This document shows, piece by piece, positions 18,546 to 26,874 of a DNA stretch of 64,000 nt. Made by a program: the position numbers and the translations under genes. The stretch comes from Erythrobacter sanguineus (lineage in GTDB: Bacteria; Pseudomonadota; Alphaproteobacteria; Sphingomonadales; Sphingomonadaceae): assembly GCF_900143235.1 (NCBI RefSeq), contig NZ_FRDF01000010.1, positions 78,630 through 142,629 of the forward strand, in the 5' to 3' direction. Each line of letters starts with the position of its first letter. Position 1 is the stretch's first letter. The notes beneath the pieces were generated by a model. It did no database searches and was not told where the DNA came from. It saw nothing but the letters and a program-made list of their open reading frames with translations.

Positions 18546-20558
18546 ATGGAATTCAAGGCGAGCGATGGCGTGGCAGGCGAAGTGCTGAGCGATGGTGAAA
18601 TGGGCGCGGTGGCGCCGACGAAGGATGAAAAGGCCGTGACCATGAAGACAACCGATGCCGGTTCGCAGGAACTCATCGCGGCCAAGGCGGGCGAAGCCTT
18701 GGCTGGGGCGATGGCTGGCGCAATGGCCGAAGCTGCGCGCCCGGACAGCAAGAAGGTCAATGATCGCCGTTTCACGATTCAGACCGATCCGGTGCGCGAT
18801 GCCAACCTCACCGCCTTCGGCAAGGAAACCCTGACCGATCGCTATCTGCTGCCCGGCGAATCCTATCAGGATCTGTTTGCCCGCGTGGCCGATGCCTATG
18901 CCGATGATCAGGCCCACGCCCAGCGGTTGTATGACTACATCTCGAACCTTTGGTTCATGCCCGCCACCCCGGTGCTGTCGAACGGCGGCACCAATCGCGG
19001 CCTGCCGATTTCGTGCTACCTCAATTCGGTGTCCGACAGCCTCGAAGGCATCGTCGGCACGTGGAATGAAAACGTGTGGCTGGCCAGCAAGGGCGGCGGG
19101 ATCGGCACCTATTGGGGCAATGTCCGCGGGATTGGCGAGCCGGTTGGCCTGAATGGCAAGACCAGCGGGATCATTCCCTTCGTGCGGGTGATGGACAGCC
19201 TGACGCTGGCGATTTCGCAAGGGTCGCTGCGGCGCGGTTCGGCGGCGTGCTATCTCGATGTCAGCCACCCGGAAATCGAGGAGTTCCTCGAAATCCGCAA
19301 GCCTTCGGGCGACTTCAACCGCAAGGCGTTGAACCTGCACCACGGCGTGCTGCTGACCGATGAATTCATGGAAGCGGTGCGTGACGGGGCCGAGTTTGAT
19401 CTCAAATCGCCCAAGACCGGCGAAACCCGCGCCACGGTCGATGCGCGCTCGCTGTTCCAGAAGCTGGTCGAAACGCGGCTGGCCACGGGCGAACCCTACA
19501 TCGTGTTCTCCGACACGGTGAACCGCATGATGCCCAAGCATCACCGCGATCTGGGGCTGAAGGTTTCGACCTCGAACTTGTGCAGCGAAATCACCCTGCC
19601 GACCGGGATCGACCACCTGGGCAATGATCGCACGGCGGTGTGCTGTCTTTCGTCGCTCAACCTCGAAACGTGGGAGGAATGGAACGGCGACAAGCGGTTC
19701 ATCGAAGACGTGATGCGCTTCCTCGACAACGTGCTGCAGGACTATATCGACCGCGCGCCGGACGAGATGGAGCGGGCCAAGTATTCGGCCAGCCGTGAAC
19801 GTTCGGTCGGGCTCGGCGTGATGGGCTTCCATTCGTACCTGCAGATGAAGAACATCGCGATGGAAAGCGCGATGGCCAAGGCCGTCAACATGAAGATGTT
19901 CAAGCACATCCACGCCAAGGCCTCCGAAGCCTCGATGCTGCTGGCGCAGGAACGCGGGCCCTGCCCCGATGCTGCCGACATGGGCGCGATGGAGCGCTTC
20001 AGCTGCAAGATGGCGATCGCGCCGACCGCGTCGATCAGCATCATCTGCGGCGGGACATCGGCCTGCATTGAACCGATCCCGGCCAATATCTACACCCACA
20101 AGACCCTGTCGGGCAGCTTCATCGTCAAGAACCCCTATCTGGAAAGGCTGCTGGATAAAAAGTCCAAGAATTCCAACAATATCTGGAATTCGATCCTCGA
20201 ACGCGGCGGGTCGGTGCAGCACCTCGATTTCCTGACGCCGGAGGAAAAGGCGACCTTCAAGACCAGCTTCGAGATCGACCAGCGCTGGCTGCTTGAATTC
20301 GCCGCTGACCGCACACCCTACATCGATCAGGCCCAGTCGCTGAACCTGTTCATCCCGGCCGATGTCGACAAGTGGGATCTGATGATGCTGCACTTCCAGG
20401 CGTGGGAGAAGGGCATCAAGTCGCTCTATTACCTCCGTTCGAAATCGGTGCAGCGGGCCGGGTTCGTCGGTGGGGTGGAGGCGGACAACACCTCCGCACT
20501 CGCCAAGATCGAACTCAGCGCCGAGACCGATTACGAGGAATGCCTGAGCTGCCAGTAA
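18546..20558 (+). CDS. nrdA: Ribonucleoside-diphosphate reductase alpha subunit, class Ia
   Basis: Catalytic subunit that reduces ribonucleoside diphosphates to deoxy forms with NrdB. It is 670 residues. Key parts are GLPISCYLNS (first active-site Cys), STSNLCSEI (thiyl-radical Cys with the neighbouring Asn and Glu), AVCCLSSLNL (second redox Cys), and the C-terminal EECLSCQ redox pair. The N-terminal ~75 residues are a low-complexity Ala/Glu stretch. The usual ATP-cone of about 90 residues is not visible, so overall activity control by ATP/dATP through this subunit is probably absent. The ATG at 18546 was taken; an internal ATG at 18642 would trim the low-complexity part. nrdB follows 403 bases later. 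Confidence 0.96.
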   Translation: MEFKASDGVAGEVLSDGEMGAVAPTKDEKAVTMKTTDAGSQELIAAKAGEALAGAMAGAMAEAARPDSKKVNDRRFTIQTDPVRDANLTAFGKETLTDRYLLPGESYQDLFARVADAYADDQAHAQRLYDYISNLWFMPATPVLSNGGTNRGLPISCYLNSVSDSLEGIVGTWNENVWLASKGGGIGTYWGNVRGIGEPVGLNGKTSGIIPFVRVMDSLTLAISQGSLRRGSAACYLDVSHPEIEEFLEIRKPSGDFNRKALNLHHGVLLTDEFMEAVRDGAEFDLKSPKTGETRATVDARSLFQKLVETRLATGEPYIVFSDTVNRMMPKHHRDLGLKVSTSNLCSEITLPTGIDHLGNDRTAVCCLSSLNLETWEEWNGDKRFIEDVMRFLDNVLQDYIDRAPDEMERAKYSASRERSVGLGVMGFHSYLQMKNIAMESAMAKAVNMKMFKHIHAKASEASMLLAQERGPCPDAADMGAMERFSCKMAIAPTASISIICGGTSACIEPIPANIYTHKTLSGSFIVKNPYLERLLDKKSKNSNNIWNSILERGGSVQHLDFLTPEEKATFKTSFEIDQRWLLEFAADRTPYIDQAQSLNLFIPADVDKWDLMMLHFQAWEKGIKSLYYLRSKSVQRAGFVGGVEADNTSALAKIELSAETDYEECLSCQ

Positions 20559-20645
20559 GCCGAGGCTTGCAGGCGGCTGGGCAGGCGCTCAGCATGCTCC
20601 GGCCGCCGCCCGCGCCGTGATACGACACACAAGGGAAGAATGGTC

Positions 20646-20831
20646 ATGACTTTGCCCATCGGAATGGCGATTATCGGCCTCGTCATCTGCGCCGTGTTCG
20701 CCTTCACCGCGATCCGTGAACTGCGGCGCGACCAGCCCGGCCATGCCCGCAATGCGGCGATGATCCACATCGCGATGGTATCGATGTTCGTGCCTTTCTG
20801 CATCTACGTGCTGATCGCCTGGGCACCCTAG
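20646..20831 (+). CDS. Small membrane protein between nrdA and nrdB
   Basis: 61 residues with two hydrophobic helices (LPIGMAIIGLVICAVFAFTA and IHIAMVSMFVPFCIYVLIAW) separated by a charged RELRRDQPGHARN loop. AGGGAA about 8 bases before ATG 20646 supports this start; ATG 20640 is in frame too. The conserved two-helix layout and location in the nrd cluster argue that it is real. The function is unknown. Confidence 0.65.
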   Translation: MTLPIGMAIIGLVICAVFAFTAIRELRRDQPGHARNAAMIHIAMVSMFVPFCIYVLIAWAP

Positions 20832-20870
20832 CAATCTCGCGGCCGCGGCATGATCCGTTCGCGGCCCTGC

Positions 20871-20922
20871 ACCGTAACTGTAACCGTAACCGTAACCGTA
20901 ACCGTAACCGTAACCGTAACCG
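20871..20922 (+). repeat. Hexanucleotide array (ACCGTA), eight copies plus partial
   Basis: Eight head-to-tail copies of ACCGTA and a partial ninth; the second copy reads ACTGTA. It lies 40 bases before the nrdB start, in its likely leader or promoter. Such arrays change length by slippage. Confidence 0.95.
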
Positions 20923-20961
20923 CCTATATTTCATCTCTAAACGTCCACAGGGAGTAACCCG

Positions 20962-22008
20962 ATGTCGCTGCTCGAAGCCCGCTCCACCTACAAGCCGTTC
21001 CAGTACCCCTGGGCCTATGATTTCTGGAAGCGCCAGCAGCAGATCCACTGGATGCCCGAAGAGGTGCCCTTGGGCGAAGATTGCCGCGACTGGGCGCAGA
21101 AGATCACCGAGAACGAGCGCAACCTGCTCACCCAGATCTTCCGTTTCTTCACCCAGGCCGATGTCGAGGTGCAGAACTGCTATCACGAAAACTACGGCCG
21201 GGTGTTCAAGCCGACCGAGGTGAAGATGATGCTCGCCGCCTTTTCCAACATGGAAACGGTGCACATCGCGGCGTACTCGCACCTGCTCGACACCATCGGC
21301 ATGCCCGAAAGCGAATATTCCGCCTTCCTCGAATATGAGGAAATGAAGGACAAGCACGATTTCCTCCAGACCTTCGGCGTCGACAGCGACGAGGATATCG
21401 CCCGCACGCTCGCCGTGTTCGGCGGGTTCACCGAAGGGCTGCAGCTGTTCGCATCCTTCGCCATGCTGATGAACTTCCCGCGCTTCAACAAGATGAAGGG
21501 CATGGGCCAGATCGTCAGCTGGTCGGTGCGCGATGAAAGCCTGCATTGCGAAGGCATCATCAAACTGTTCCACACCTTCTGCGAAGAACGCCAGTGCCTG
21601 ACCAAGGCGGTGAAGGAAGACCTGATCGACATCTGCCAGAAGACCGTGCGGCTGGAAGACAACTTCATCGACCTCGCGTTTGAAATGGGCCCGATCAACG
21701 GCATGAGCGCCAAGGAGATCAAGCGCTACATCCGCTACATCGCCGATTGGCGGCTGAAGCAGCTGGGTCTGCAGGAAATCTACATGATCGAAGACCACCC
21801 CCTGCCGTGGCTCGCGCCGCTGCTGAACGGGGTCGAGCATGCGAACTTCTTCGAAACCCGCGCGACCGAATATTCGAAGGGCGCAACGCGGGGTGATTGG
21901 AACACCGTGTGGTCGTCGTTCGATAACCGCCAGAAGGCGAAGGCTGTGAACGAGGATGGCGTTGAGGAGGCTGAGGCTGGGCTGTTTGGGGTTGAGGCTG
22001 CGGAGTGA
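20962..22008 (+). CDS. nrdB: Ribonucleoside-diphosphate reductase beta subunit, class Ia
   Basis: Radical-generating diiron subunit for NrdA. 348 residues with the ferritin-like ligand set: QADVEVQNCYHENYG, SNMETVHIAAYSHLLDTIG (Glu and His ligands with the radical Tyr) and SWSVRDESLHCEGI (Glu and His ligands). The C-terminus ends EAEAGLFGVEAAE, an acidic tail that docks into NrdA. No N-terminal ATP-cone is present either. AGGGAG lies 7 bases before the ATG. The hexanucleotide array directly upstream may affect expression relative to nrdA. The next gene begins 3 bases after its stop. Confidence 0.96.
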   Translation: MSLLEARSTYKPFQYPWAYDFWKRQQQIHWMPEEVPLGEDCRDWAQKITENERNLLTQIFRFFTQADVEVQNCYHENYGRVFKPTEVKMMLAAFSNMETVHIAAYSHLLDTIGMPESEYSAFLEYEEMKDKHDFLQTFGVDSDEDIARTLAVFGGFTEGLQLFASFAMLMNFPRFNKMKGMGQIVSWSVRDESLHCEGIIKLFHTFCEERQCLTKAVKEDLIDICQKTVRLEDNFIDLAFEMGPINGMSAKEIKRYIRYIADWRLKQLGLQEIYMIEDHPLPWLAPLLNGVEHANFFETRATEYSKGATRGDWNTVWSSFDNRQKAKAVNEDGVEEAEAGLFGVEAAE

Positions 22009-22011
22009 TGT

Positions 22012-22911
22012 ATGACGGGGAGCGGCGTCAGCCTACTCGGTGATCTAGGTAAACCCGCTGAGGCGCTGATAAACCGGATATCAGATGCCATCGGCGGGAT
22101 TGCAAAGCCGTGGCAGATTAAGCGTATTGCGAAAGCCGAAGCGGAAGCCGAGGTTCAATCGACGATCATAAGAGCTGAGGGTCAGCAGAAGCTATCAGAG
22201 CTACAAGAGAGGGCGCTTATCCGCCTCGTCCATGAAGAGGCGAGGAAACAAGAAAACATTGAATCGATATCATACAAAGCGATCCCTCACCTGGCCGAAG
22301 ACTCCTCTCCTTAGCGTTTAGATCAAGATTGGATCGCAAGCTTCTTTGACCAAGCCCGCAATGTTTCGAATGAAGAAGTCCAAGAAATCTGGGCTAGGCT
22401 ACTCGCTGCCGAAGCCAGCGAAAAGAATACTGTTCCTATCTCGACTCTATCAATATTGAAAAATTTAGGGGTGTCCGAAGCTAAGAGCTTTGAAGCGCTA
22501 CTGCGTCTTGCAATAGATATAGGTAACCTGCCATTTCCCATCGTAAAAGATGCGCGGGATGAACTCGTTGAGCGGAAAGGTTTAAATTTTGACCAGATCG
22601 CCTACCTTGAAGACTTGGGGCTTCTGAGTTTTAATTCAATATCCGGTTTCAGTGTGGAGTTTCAAACTGAATTCCTAGACCTTACGCTCTTAGGTAAGCC
22701 AATGCGAATAAAGGCTCCGGGAGGTCGATTGTCGATAGGTAAAGTGCGATTGACCTTCGCTGGAAGGCAAATCGCGAAATGTCTGCCTAGAGAGCCGGAC
22801 GAGATGCTCGATGCATACATTAGAGATTATTGGGAGCAGAGCGGCATCACAATTTCAGCTTTGCCCGATCCAGCCTTTAACATAACCGTAAAGGTCGAGC
22901 AGAAAGAGTAA
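22012..22911 (+). pseudogene. DUF2806-like gene interrupted by an in-frame amber codon
   Basis: The first part (22012-22314) gives 100 residues with a coiled AEAEAEVQSTIIRAEGQQ segment and LVHEEARKQENIESISYKAIPHL. TAG at 22312-22314 stops it. The same frame continues directly as LDQDWIASFFDQARNVSNEEVQEIWARL and on to 22911 without another stop, matching the expected order of DUF2806 proteins. So a single nonsense codon, not a frameshift, splits a protein of about 299 residues. Alternatives are readthrough, a sequencing error, or restart at ATG 22456. Codon use is AT-richer than neighbours and it sits 3 bases after nrdB, suggesting acquired DNA. Confidence 0.65.
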
Positions 22912-23090
22912 GCCCGTTCAATTTGGGTGTGAAACAGCGCGGTGCTTTCGGCTCGTGGGACATTCCTCGAACCTCGGCGCAGGCCCAACCCGCTGCGACT
23001 AGGCGGCACAGCCGCCAAGTCTCGCGCCCTTCCCGCACGCGGTAAGGGTCGTCAGAGAGAGCCGATTCCTCGCGCCTGCCGCCGGTAATC

Positions 23091-23146
23091 CCCCTCCCGC
23101 TTGCCCCCGGATCAAGTCCGGGGCAGGTATCGGGGTTAGGGGTGGG
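23091..23146. repeat. Palindromic GC-rich intergenic repeat, left of the DUF559 gene
   Basis: Contains CCCCTCCCGCTTGC, then the palindrome TGCCCCCGGATCAAGTCCGG (continuing to 23125) and TTAGGGGTGGG. It shares these blocks with the pair at 23558-23644 and overlaps the end of the DUF559 gene. Confidence 0.75.
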
Positions 23147-23516
23147 CACTTCCCCTTGCCTTCAACCCGCGCAGCCGCTCGACCTCCTGGCCAATCGCCG
23201 TCACCACCCCCTCCACATTCCCGTGCACATCACCATTGGCGAACCGCAGCACGGTGAAGCCATGCGCGGCCATCCACGCGTCGCGCCGCGCATCACGCTC
23301 GGGCGCGACATCGTGGCTGTGGCCGTCCAGCTCCACCACCAGCGCCAATTCGCGGCACAGGAAGTCGGCAAACCACGGCCCGACCGGCATCTGGCGGCTG
23401 AACTTCACGCCTGTCCGGCTGCGGGCGAGATGCACCCAAAGCGCCCGCTCCGCCGGGGTAGCCTCCCGCCGCAGTGCTTGCGCGCGGGCGGTATCGCGGG
23501 GTTTCCAGTCAGGCAT
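23136..23516 (-). CDS. DUF559 endonuclease-like protein
   Basis: A 126-residue protein with the DUF559 layout, related to the Vsr/restriction-endonuclease fold: ARALRREATPAERALW-type N-terminal helix (here AQALRREATPAERALWVHLA), GVKFSRQMPVGPWFADF with the catalytic-site Asp, LALVVELDGHSHD with Glu-x-Asp-Gly-His, and ERDARRDAWMAAHGFTVLRF. This is the PD-(D/E)XK-like set expected for a nuclease. Length is normal. It is flanked on both sides by copies of the same palindromic repeat family, an arrangement that suggests gene-repeat association. The biological role is unknown. Confidence 0.8.
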   Translation of the reverse strand: MPDWKPRDTARAQALRREATPAERALWVHLARSRTGVKFSRQMPVGPWFADFLCRELALVVELDGHSHDVAPERDARRDAWMAAHGFTVLRFANGDVHGNVEGVVTAIGQEVERLRGLKARGSAHP

Positions 23517-23557
23517 TTCAGTGAGGTAGTTGTGGCAATCTGAACGCGCAAGAGCTT

Positions 23558-23644
23558 CCCACCCCTAACCCCTCCCGCAAGCGGGAGGGGGACTGTGTCT
23601 CGCGATCTTCCCCCCTCCCGCTTGCGGGAGGGGTCGGGGGTGGG
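23558..23644. repeat. Inverted pair of palindromic repeats, right of the DUF559 gene
   Basis: CCCACCCCTAACCCCTCCCG with its hairpin arm CAAGCGGGAGGGG (23558-23590) recurs in reverse orientation at 23610-23644. Each copy contains an internal CCTCCCGC/GCGGGAGG hairpin. Typical of dispersed REP-like repeats. Confidence 0.8.
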
Positions 23645-23800
23645 CCTGTCTCAGAACCCTAACGCCACGCTCGTTTCGCCCCGCCCTATTCCTCCGCCAG
23701 CTCCTCTCGCCGGTTTGCAGCTGGGTGCCCCCGCCTTTGCCCCCGCGCGCCGACATGTTATCCTTCCGCAGACCACCCTTGCGACCATGGAGGACAAGCC

Positions 23801-24043
23801 GTGAACACCCCCGCCCGCATCCCCGCCCGCATCTCCGCTCTCCCCGCCGCCGCTGCCGCCGCGCTGCTCGCGCTCGCCGCCTGCGCTCCTGAAGCCGAGG
23901 AGAAAACCTACGAGGTCGGGGTCGAGGATGTCGGCGGGGGCGAATTGCAGGTCGCCGATCCCGAGGCTGAAGGCGTGCCGGTCGACCTGCCCGAGACCCC
24001 GATGGTCAACGTCCCCGCCGAACAGGCCGAGCCTGCCGACTGA
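23801..24043 (+). CDS. Small putative lipoprotein
   Basis: 80 residues starting at GTG 23801, with GGAGG 8 bases upstream. The N-terminal basic then hydrophobic segment ends in a lipobox (ALLALAAC, Cys about 28). A short acidic Glu/Val/Pro-rich mature part follows (GVEDVGGGELQVADPEAEG). No family recognised. It is probably anchored in the inner or outer membrane and exposed to the periplasm. Confidence 0.6.
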   Translation: MNTPARIPARISALPAAAAAALLALAACAPEAEEKTYEVGVEDVGGGELQVADPEAEGVPVDLPETPMVNVPAEQAEPAD

Positions 24044-24278
24044 CCGGCCGCGCGCCCGCAACACGGCGCTTTCCTACAGTCCCCACGCCGGGTTAGCCTG
24101 CGCGCCGCCATGCCGCCGCTCTGCCCCCTCGCCTGCCGAACCGTCCTGTGCGCCCTGCCTCGGCGCGGGCAGGGCCGTGCGTGCGCCGGGCGGCAGGTTT
24201 TTGGTCTCTGGACAGTGTCTCATGTGTCTCCAACAGGGCGAAAGCTGAACGAAACCGCCCCGCTGCCCCGCAGAGGGT

Positions 24279-24854
24279 CTAGCACCAGCGCCGTTTCGGC
24301 CCGCCCCAGCGTGCGGCCAGCCCTTCGCGCACCAGCACGCTGCCAAGGCTTCGCCCGTCGCGGGTGATCACCTTGAGCTCGCGGCCAAAACGGTCCTGGG
24401 TGCGGCCATTGGCGAGCGGTTCGAGCGAAAAGGGGCCCGCGTTGAGCAATTCGCGCATCCGTGCCGTCGCGCGCCGGCCCAGCGCCGCCTCTCGCGGGCA
24501 ACGGGGCCGGCCCACTTCGGGGGTGTCGATATCGGCAATGCGGATCTTGGTCCCGCGGTACCAGATCGTGTCGCCATCGACCACGCAGGTGACGCGCTTG
24601 CCGCGGTCGCAGATCGGGAACAGCACGCGCTCACGGTCGCGGGTGGTTTGGGCGGCGGCAGGCTCACCCCCCGCACCCGGTACCAGCGCGCACAGGGCGG
24701 CGACCAGCAGCAGGCCAGGCGGCCCCTTGTGCCAAAGCGCGCGGACAGCGGCACGGGGGCCGCGATGATCTGATGCCGTCTTGCCCACGATGCAGTTTCG
24801 ACAATCGCAATCGCCACGCCAATCCGAAGGTTCCCCCAATTTGACCCAGCGCAA
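24279..24854 (-). CDS. Thermonuclease-like (SNase) exported nuclease
   Basis: Staphylococcal nuclease-fold protein. VVDGDTIWYRGTKIRIADIDTPE carries the calcium-binding Asp and catalytic Arg region, RATARMRELL follows, and DRFGRELKVITRDGRSLGSVLVREGLA closes the OB-fold. Mature length is about 120 residues, normal. A hydrophobic LLLVAALCALVPGAGG segment about 50 residues in looks like a signal peptide, so the true start may be internal and non-ATG; the TTG at 24854 is the longest option and adds a doubtful extension. It ends in a KRRWC tail. Probably a periplasmic or secreted DNase. Confidence 0.78.
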   Translation of the reverse strand: MRWVKLGEPSDWRGDCDCRNCIVGKTASDHRGPRAAVRALWHKGPPGLLLVAALCALVPGAGGEPAAAQTTRDRERVLFPICDRGKRVTCVVDGDTIWYRGTKIRIADIDTPEVGRPRCPREAALGRRATARMRELLNAGPFSLEPLANGRTQDRFGRELKVITRDGRSLGSVLVREGLAARWGGPKRRWC

Positions 24855-24908
24855 ATACCTACCCGACCCCCGCGCCTAGATCAGGTTCACACTGCAAGGG
24901 AGACCATC

Positions 24909-25166
24909 ATGTCCGCACACACCCCGCACGAACTCCACGACGCCTTCCCCGATCACGCCGAGGCGTTGCACCGGCTCAAGCTTGGCAATGCGCATTTTGT
25001 GAGACTCGCCGGGCGGCATCACGAGGTGAATCGCGAAATCCACCGGATCGAGAGCGAGGTCGAAGCGGCGAGTGATGAGAGGCTGGAGGCGCTGAAACGG
25101 GAGCGGCTGAACCTGCTCGACGAGATCGCGGCGATGCTCGATCAGGAGCCTGAGGGTGCGGCCTGA
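24909..25166 (+). CDS. DUF465 (YdcH-like) small coiled-coil protein
   Basis: 85 residues of the DUF465 family: a helical hairpin with FPDHAEALHRLKLGNAHFVRLAGRHHEVNREIHRIE followed by a second helix LKRERLNLLDEIAAML. The AAGGGAGA site lies just upstream of the ATG. Function unknown; family members are small cytoplasmic alpha-helical proteins common in alphaproteobacteria. Confidence 0.85.
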   Translation: MSAHTPHELHDAFPDHAEALHRLKLGNAHFVRLAGRHHEVNREIHRIESEVEAASDERLEALKRERLNLLDEIAAMLDQEPEGAA

Positions 25167-25222
25167 TACAGCTTGTGCGGGCGGCGCATGAGGTGATGCG
25201 CCGTCCGCTACCCTTCGCGCCG

Positions 25223-25381
25223 TCAGTTGCGCGGCGTCGTGCGCCTGTCCCCGCCCGAGCGGCGATCGCCCTTGCGGCGATCTGGCCCGTCATAGAGTTG
25301 CTGCGATTGCCTGCGGTCGCCCTTGCGGCGTCCATCGGCGGGGTCCTTGCCGTCTGGCTCACCCTTGATCTGGTCTGCCAT
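25223..25381 (-). CDS. Small protein with GDRR repeats
   Basis: 52 residues, strongly charged, with repeated [19 protein letters not shown] and GGDRR units. The ATG at 25381 has GAGG 6 bases upstream; longer in-frame starts give sequence unlike the rest. Such short DRR-repeat proteins occur in sphingomonads, with no known function. The arginines could bind nucleic acid or phosphate groups, which is inference. Confidence 0.6.
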   Translation of the reverse strand: MADQIKGEPDGKDPADGRRKGDRRQSQQLYDGPDRRKGDRRSGGDRRTTPRN

Positions 25382-25535
25382 AGTCACCTCACTATCGGCA
25401 AAGCCTAACACCAAGCCGCTGAAAAATCTAGGCGCGCGGGGCAATCCGCACCAAGCCGCCTTGCACTGTGCGCACAAGCCGCTAGGGGCGCGCAGAGTGC
25501 ATGTGCCCGCATCAGGGCGAGGGAAAGCGACGCCT

Positions 25536-26453
25536 GTGACCAACACCAAGTCAAGCGCCCCGACGGGGCCGATGCCCGATCTGGCAAAAGCAGAAGTGCT
25601 GATCGAGGCGCTGCCCTACTTCCAGCGTTATGCCGGGCGCACCTTCGTGGTGAAATATGGTGGCCACGCAATGGGCGATGCCGGGGCCGCGCGCGATTTT
25701 GCCGAGGATATCGTACTGCTCAAGGCTGTCGGCATCAACCCGGTGGTGGTGCATGGCGGCGGGCCGCAGATCGGCCAGATGCTGGCGCGGCTGGGGGTGG
25801 AAAGCACCTTTGTCGATGGCCTGCGCGTCACCGATGAAGCGACCGCAAAGATCGCCGAGATGGTCCTTTCGGGCGCGATCAACAAGGAGTTGGTTGGCTG
25901 GATCGCAGCCGCAGGCGGCAAGGCGATCGGCATCTCGGGCAAGGATGGCGGGCTGGTCATGGCGCGCAAGGTCAGCCGCACCACCCGCGATCCGGACAGC
26001 AATATCGAACAGGTGGTCGATCTGGGTTTCGTCGGTGAACCGGCGATGGTTGATACCAGCGTGATCGATACCGCGGTCGCAGCGGGCATGATCCCGGTGA
26101 TCGCGCCGATCGCGCCGGGTGAGGACGGGGCGACCTACAACATCAACGCCGATACCATGGCGGGCGCCATCGCGGCGGCGCTGGGCGCGGCGCGGCTGTT
26201 CCTGCTGACCGATGTCGCCGGTGTGCTGGATGGCGAGGGCAGGCTGCTGACCGACCTGGTTCCCGCCGACATCGCCAAATTGCGCGAGGATGGCGTGATC
26301 CGCGGCGGCATGGTGCCCAAGCTGGAAACCTGCGTCAGTGCGGTCGAGGCCGGGTGCGAAGCTGCGGTGGTGCTCGATGGGCGGGTGGGCCATGCGATGC
26401 TGCTCGAATTCTTCACCGCTCGCGGGGCGGGCACACTGGTGCGCGCATCCTGA
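25536..26453 (+). CDS. argB: Acetylglutamate kinase
   Basis: Phosphorylates N-acetylglutamate in arginine synthesis. 305 residues. Amino-acid kinase motifs: [13 protein letters not shown] with the catalytic Lys, [11 protein letters not shown] for phosphate binding, [19 protein letters not shown], the [29 protein letters not shown] nucleotide site, and [17 protein letters not shown]. The GTG at 25536 is chosen because GAGGGAAAG lies upstream and the family N-terminus begins soon after; ATG 25572 (MPDLAKAE) is an alternative. It is the first gene of a co-directional run with yggT, folD, a lipoprotein and marC. Confidence 0.95.
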   Translation: MTNTKSSAPTGPMPDLAKAEVLIEALPYFQRYAGRTFVVKYGGHAMGDAGAARDFAEDIVLLKAVGINPVVVHGGGPQIGQMLARLGVESTFVDGLRVTDEATAKIAEMVLSGAINKELVGWIAAAGGKAIGISGKDGGLVMARKVSRTTRDPDSNIEQVVDLGFVGEPAMVDTSVIDTAVAAGMIPVIAPIAPGEDGATYNINADTMAGAIAAALGAARLFLLTDVAGVLDGEGRLLTDLVPADIAKLREDGVIRGGMVPKLETCVSAVEAGCEAAVVLDGRVGHAMLLEFFTARGAGTLVRAS

Positions 26454-26580
26454 AACACGGCAATACAGGCTGAAACACGGGAACACAGGTGTGGCGCAAG
26501 GCGTATTAAGAAGCTAATACGCTTCACAAGGGACTTCAGAGGGCGCGCGGGGCTGCGCGCCGCAAGGGAAACGGACCGCA

Positions 26581-26874
26581 ATGCAAGGACTGGCTGTACT
26601 CGTCGATATCGTGGTGATGCTCACCAATGTGCTGGTGATGCTGATCATTATCCAGTTCGTGATCGGGCTGTTATTCGCCTTCAACGTGGTGAGCCCGAGC
26701 AATGATTTCCTGCGTCAGGTGTATGATTCGATCAACCGGCTGCTTGAACCCGTGCTGCGCCCGATCCGCAACCTCATGCCCAATACCGGCGCGATCGATT
26801 TCTCGCCGCTGGTGCTGATCCTGGGCTTGCAGATCCTGATCATGGTGCTGGGCCGCATCGCGAGCGCCTATTGA
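26581..26874 (+). CDS. YggT family membrane protein
   Basis: 97 residues with two hydrophobic segments around a conserved central stretch: [55 protein letters not shown]. This is a single YggT repeat. The family is linked to osmotic tolerance and cell-division-site functions in plastids and bacteria; the role here is unknown. Its stop TGA overlaps the folD start ATG by one base, so the two are probably co-translated. Confidence 0.9.
   Translation: MQGLAVLVDIVVMLTNVLVMLIIIQFVIGLLFAFNVVSPSNDFLRQVYDSINRLLEPVLRPIRNLMPNTGAIDFSPLVLILGLQILIMVLGRIASAY

Noticed and set aside
20704..21840. Minus-strand frame with an Arg-Leu repeat over nrdB
   Set aside because: The Arg-Leu repeat is the reverse of the ACCGTA array and the rest is antisense to nrdB.
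22826..23149. Possible small gene between the DUF2806-like gene and the DUF559 gene
   Set aside because: Open frames here mainly translate repeat DNA and lack start signals.
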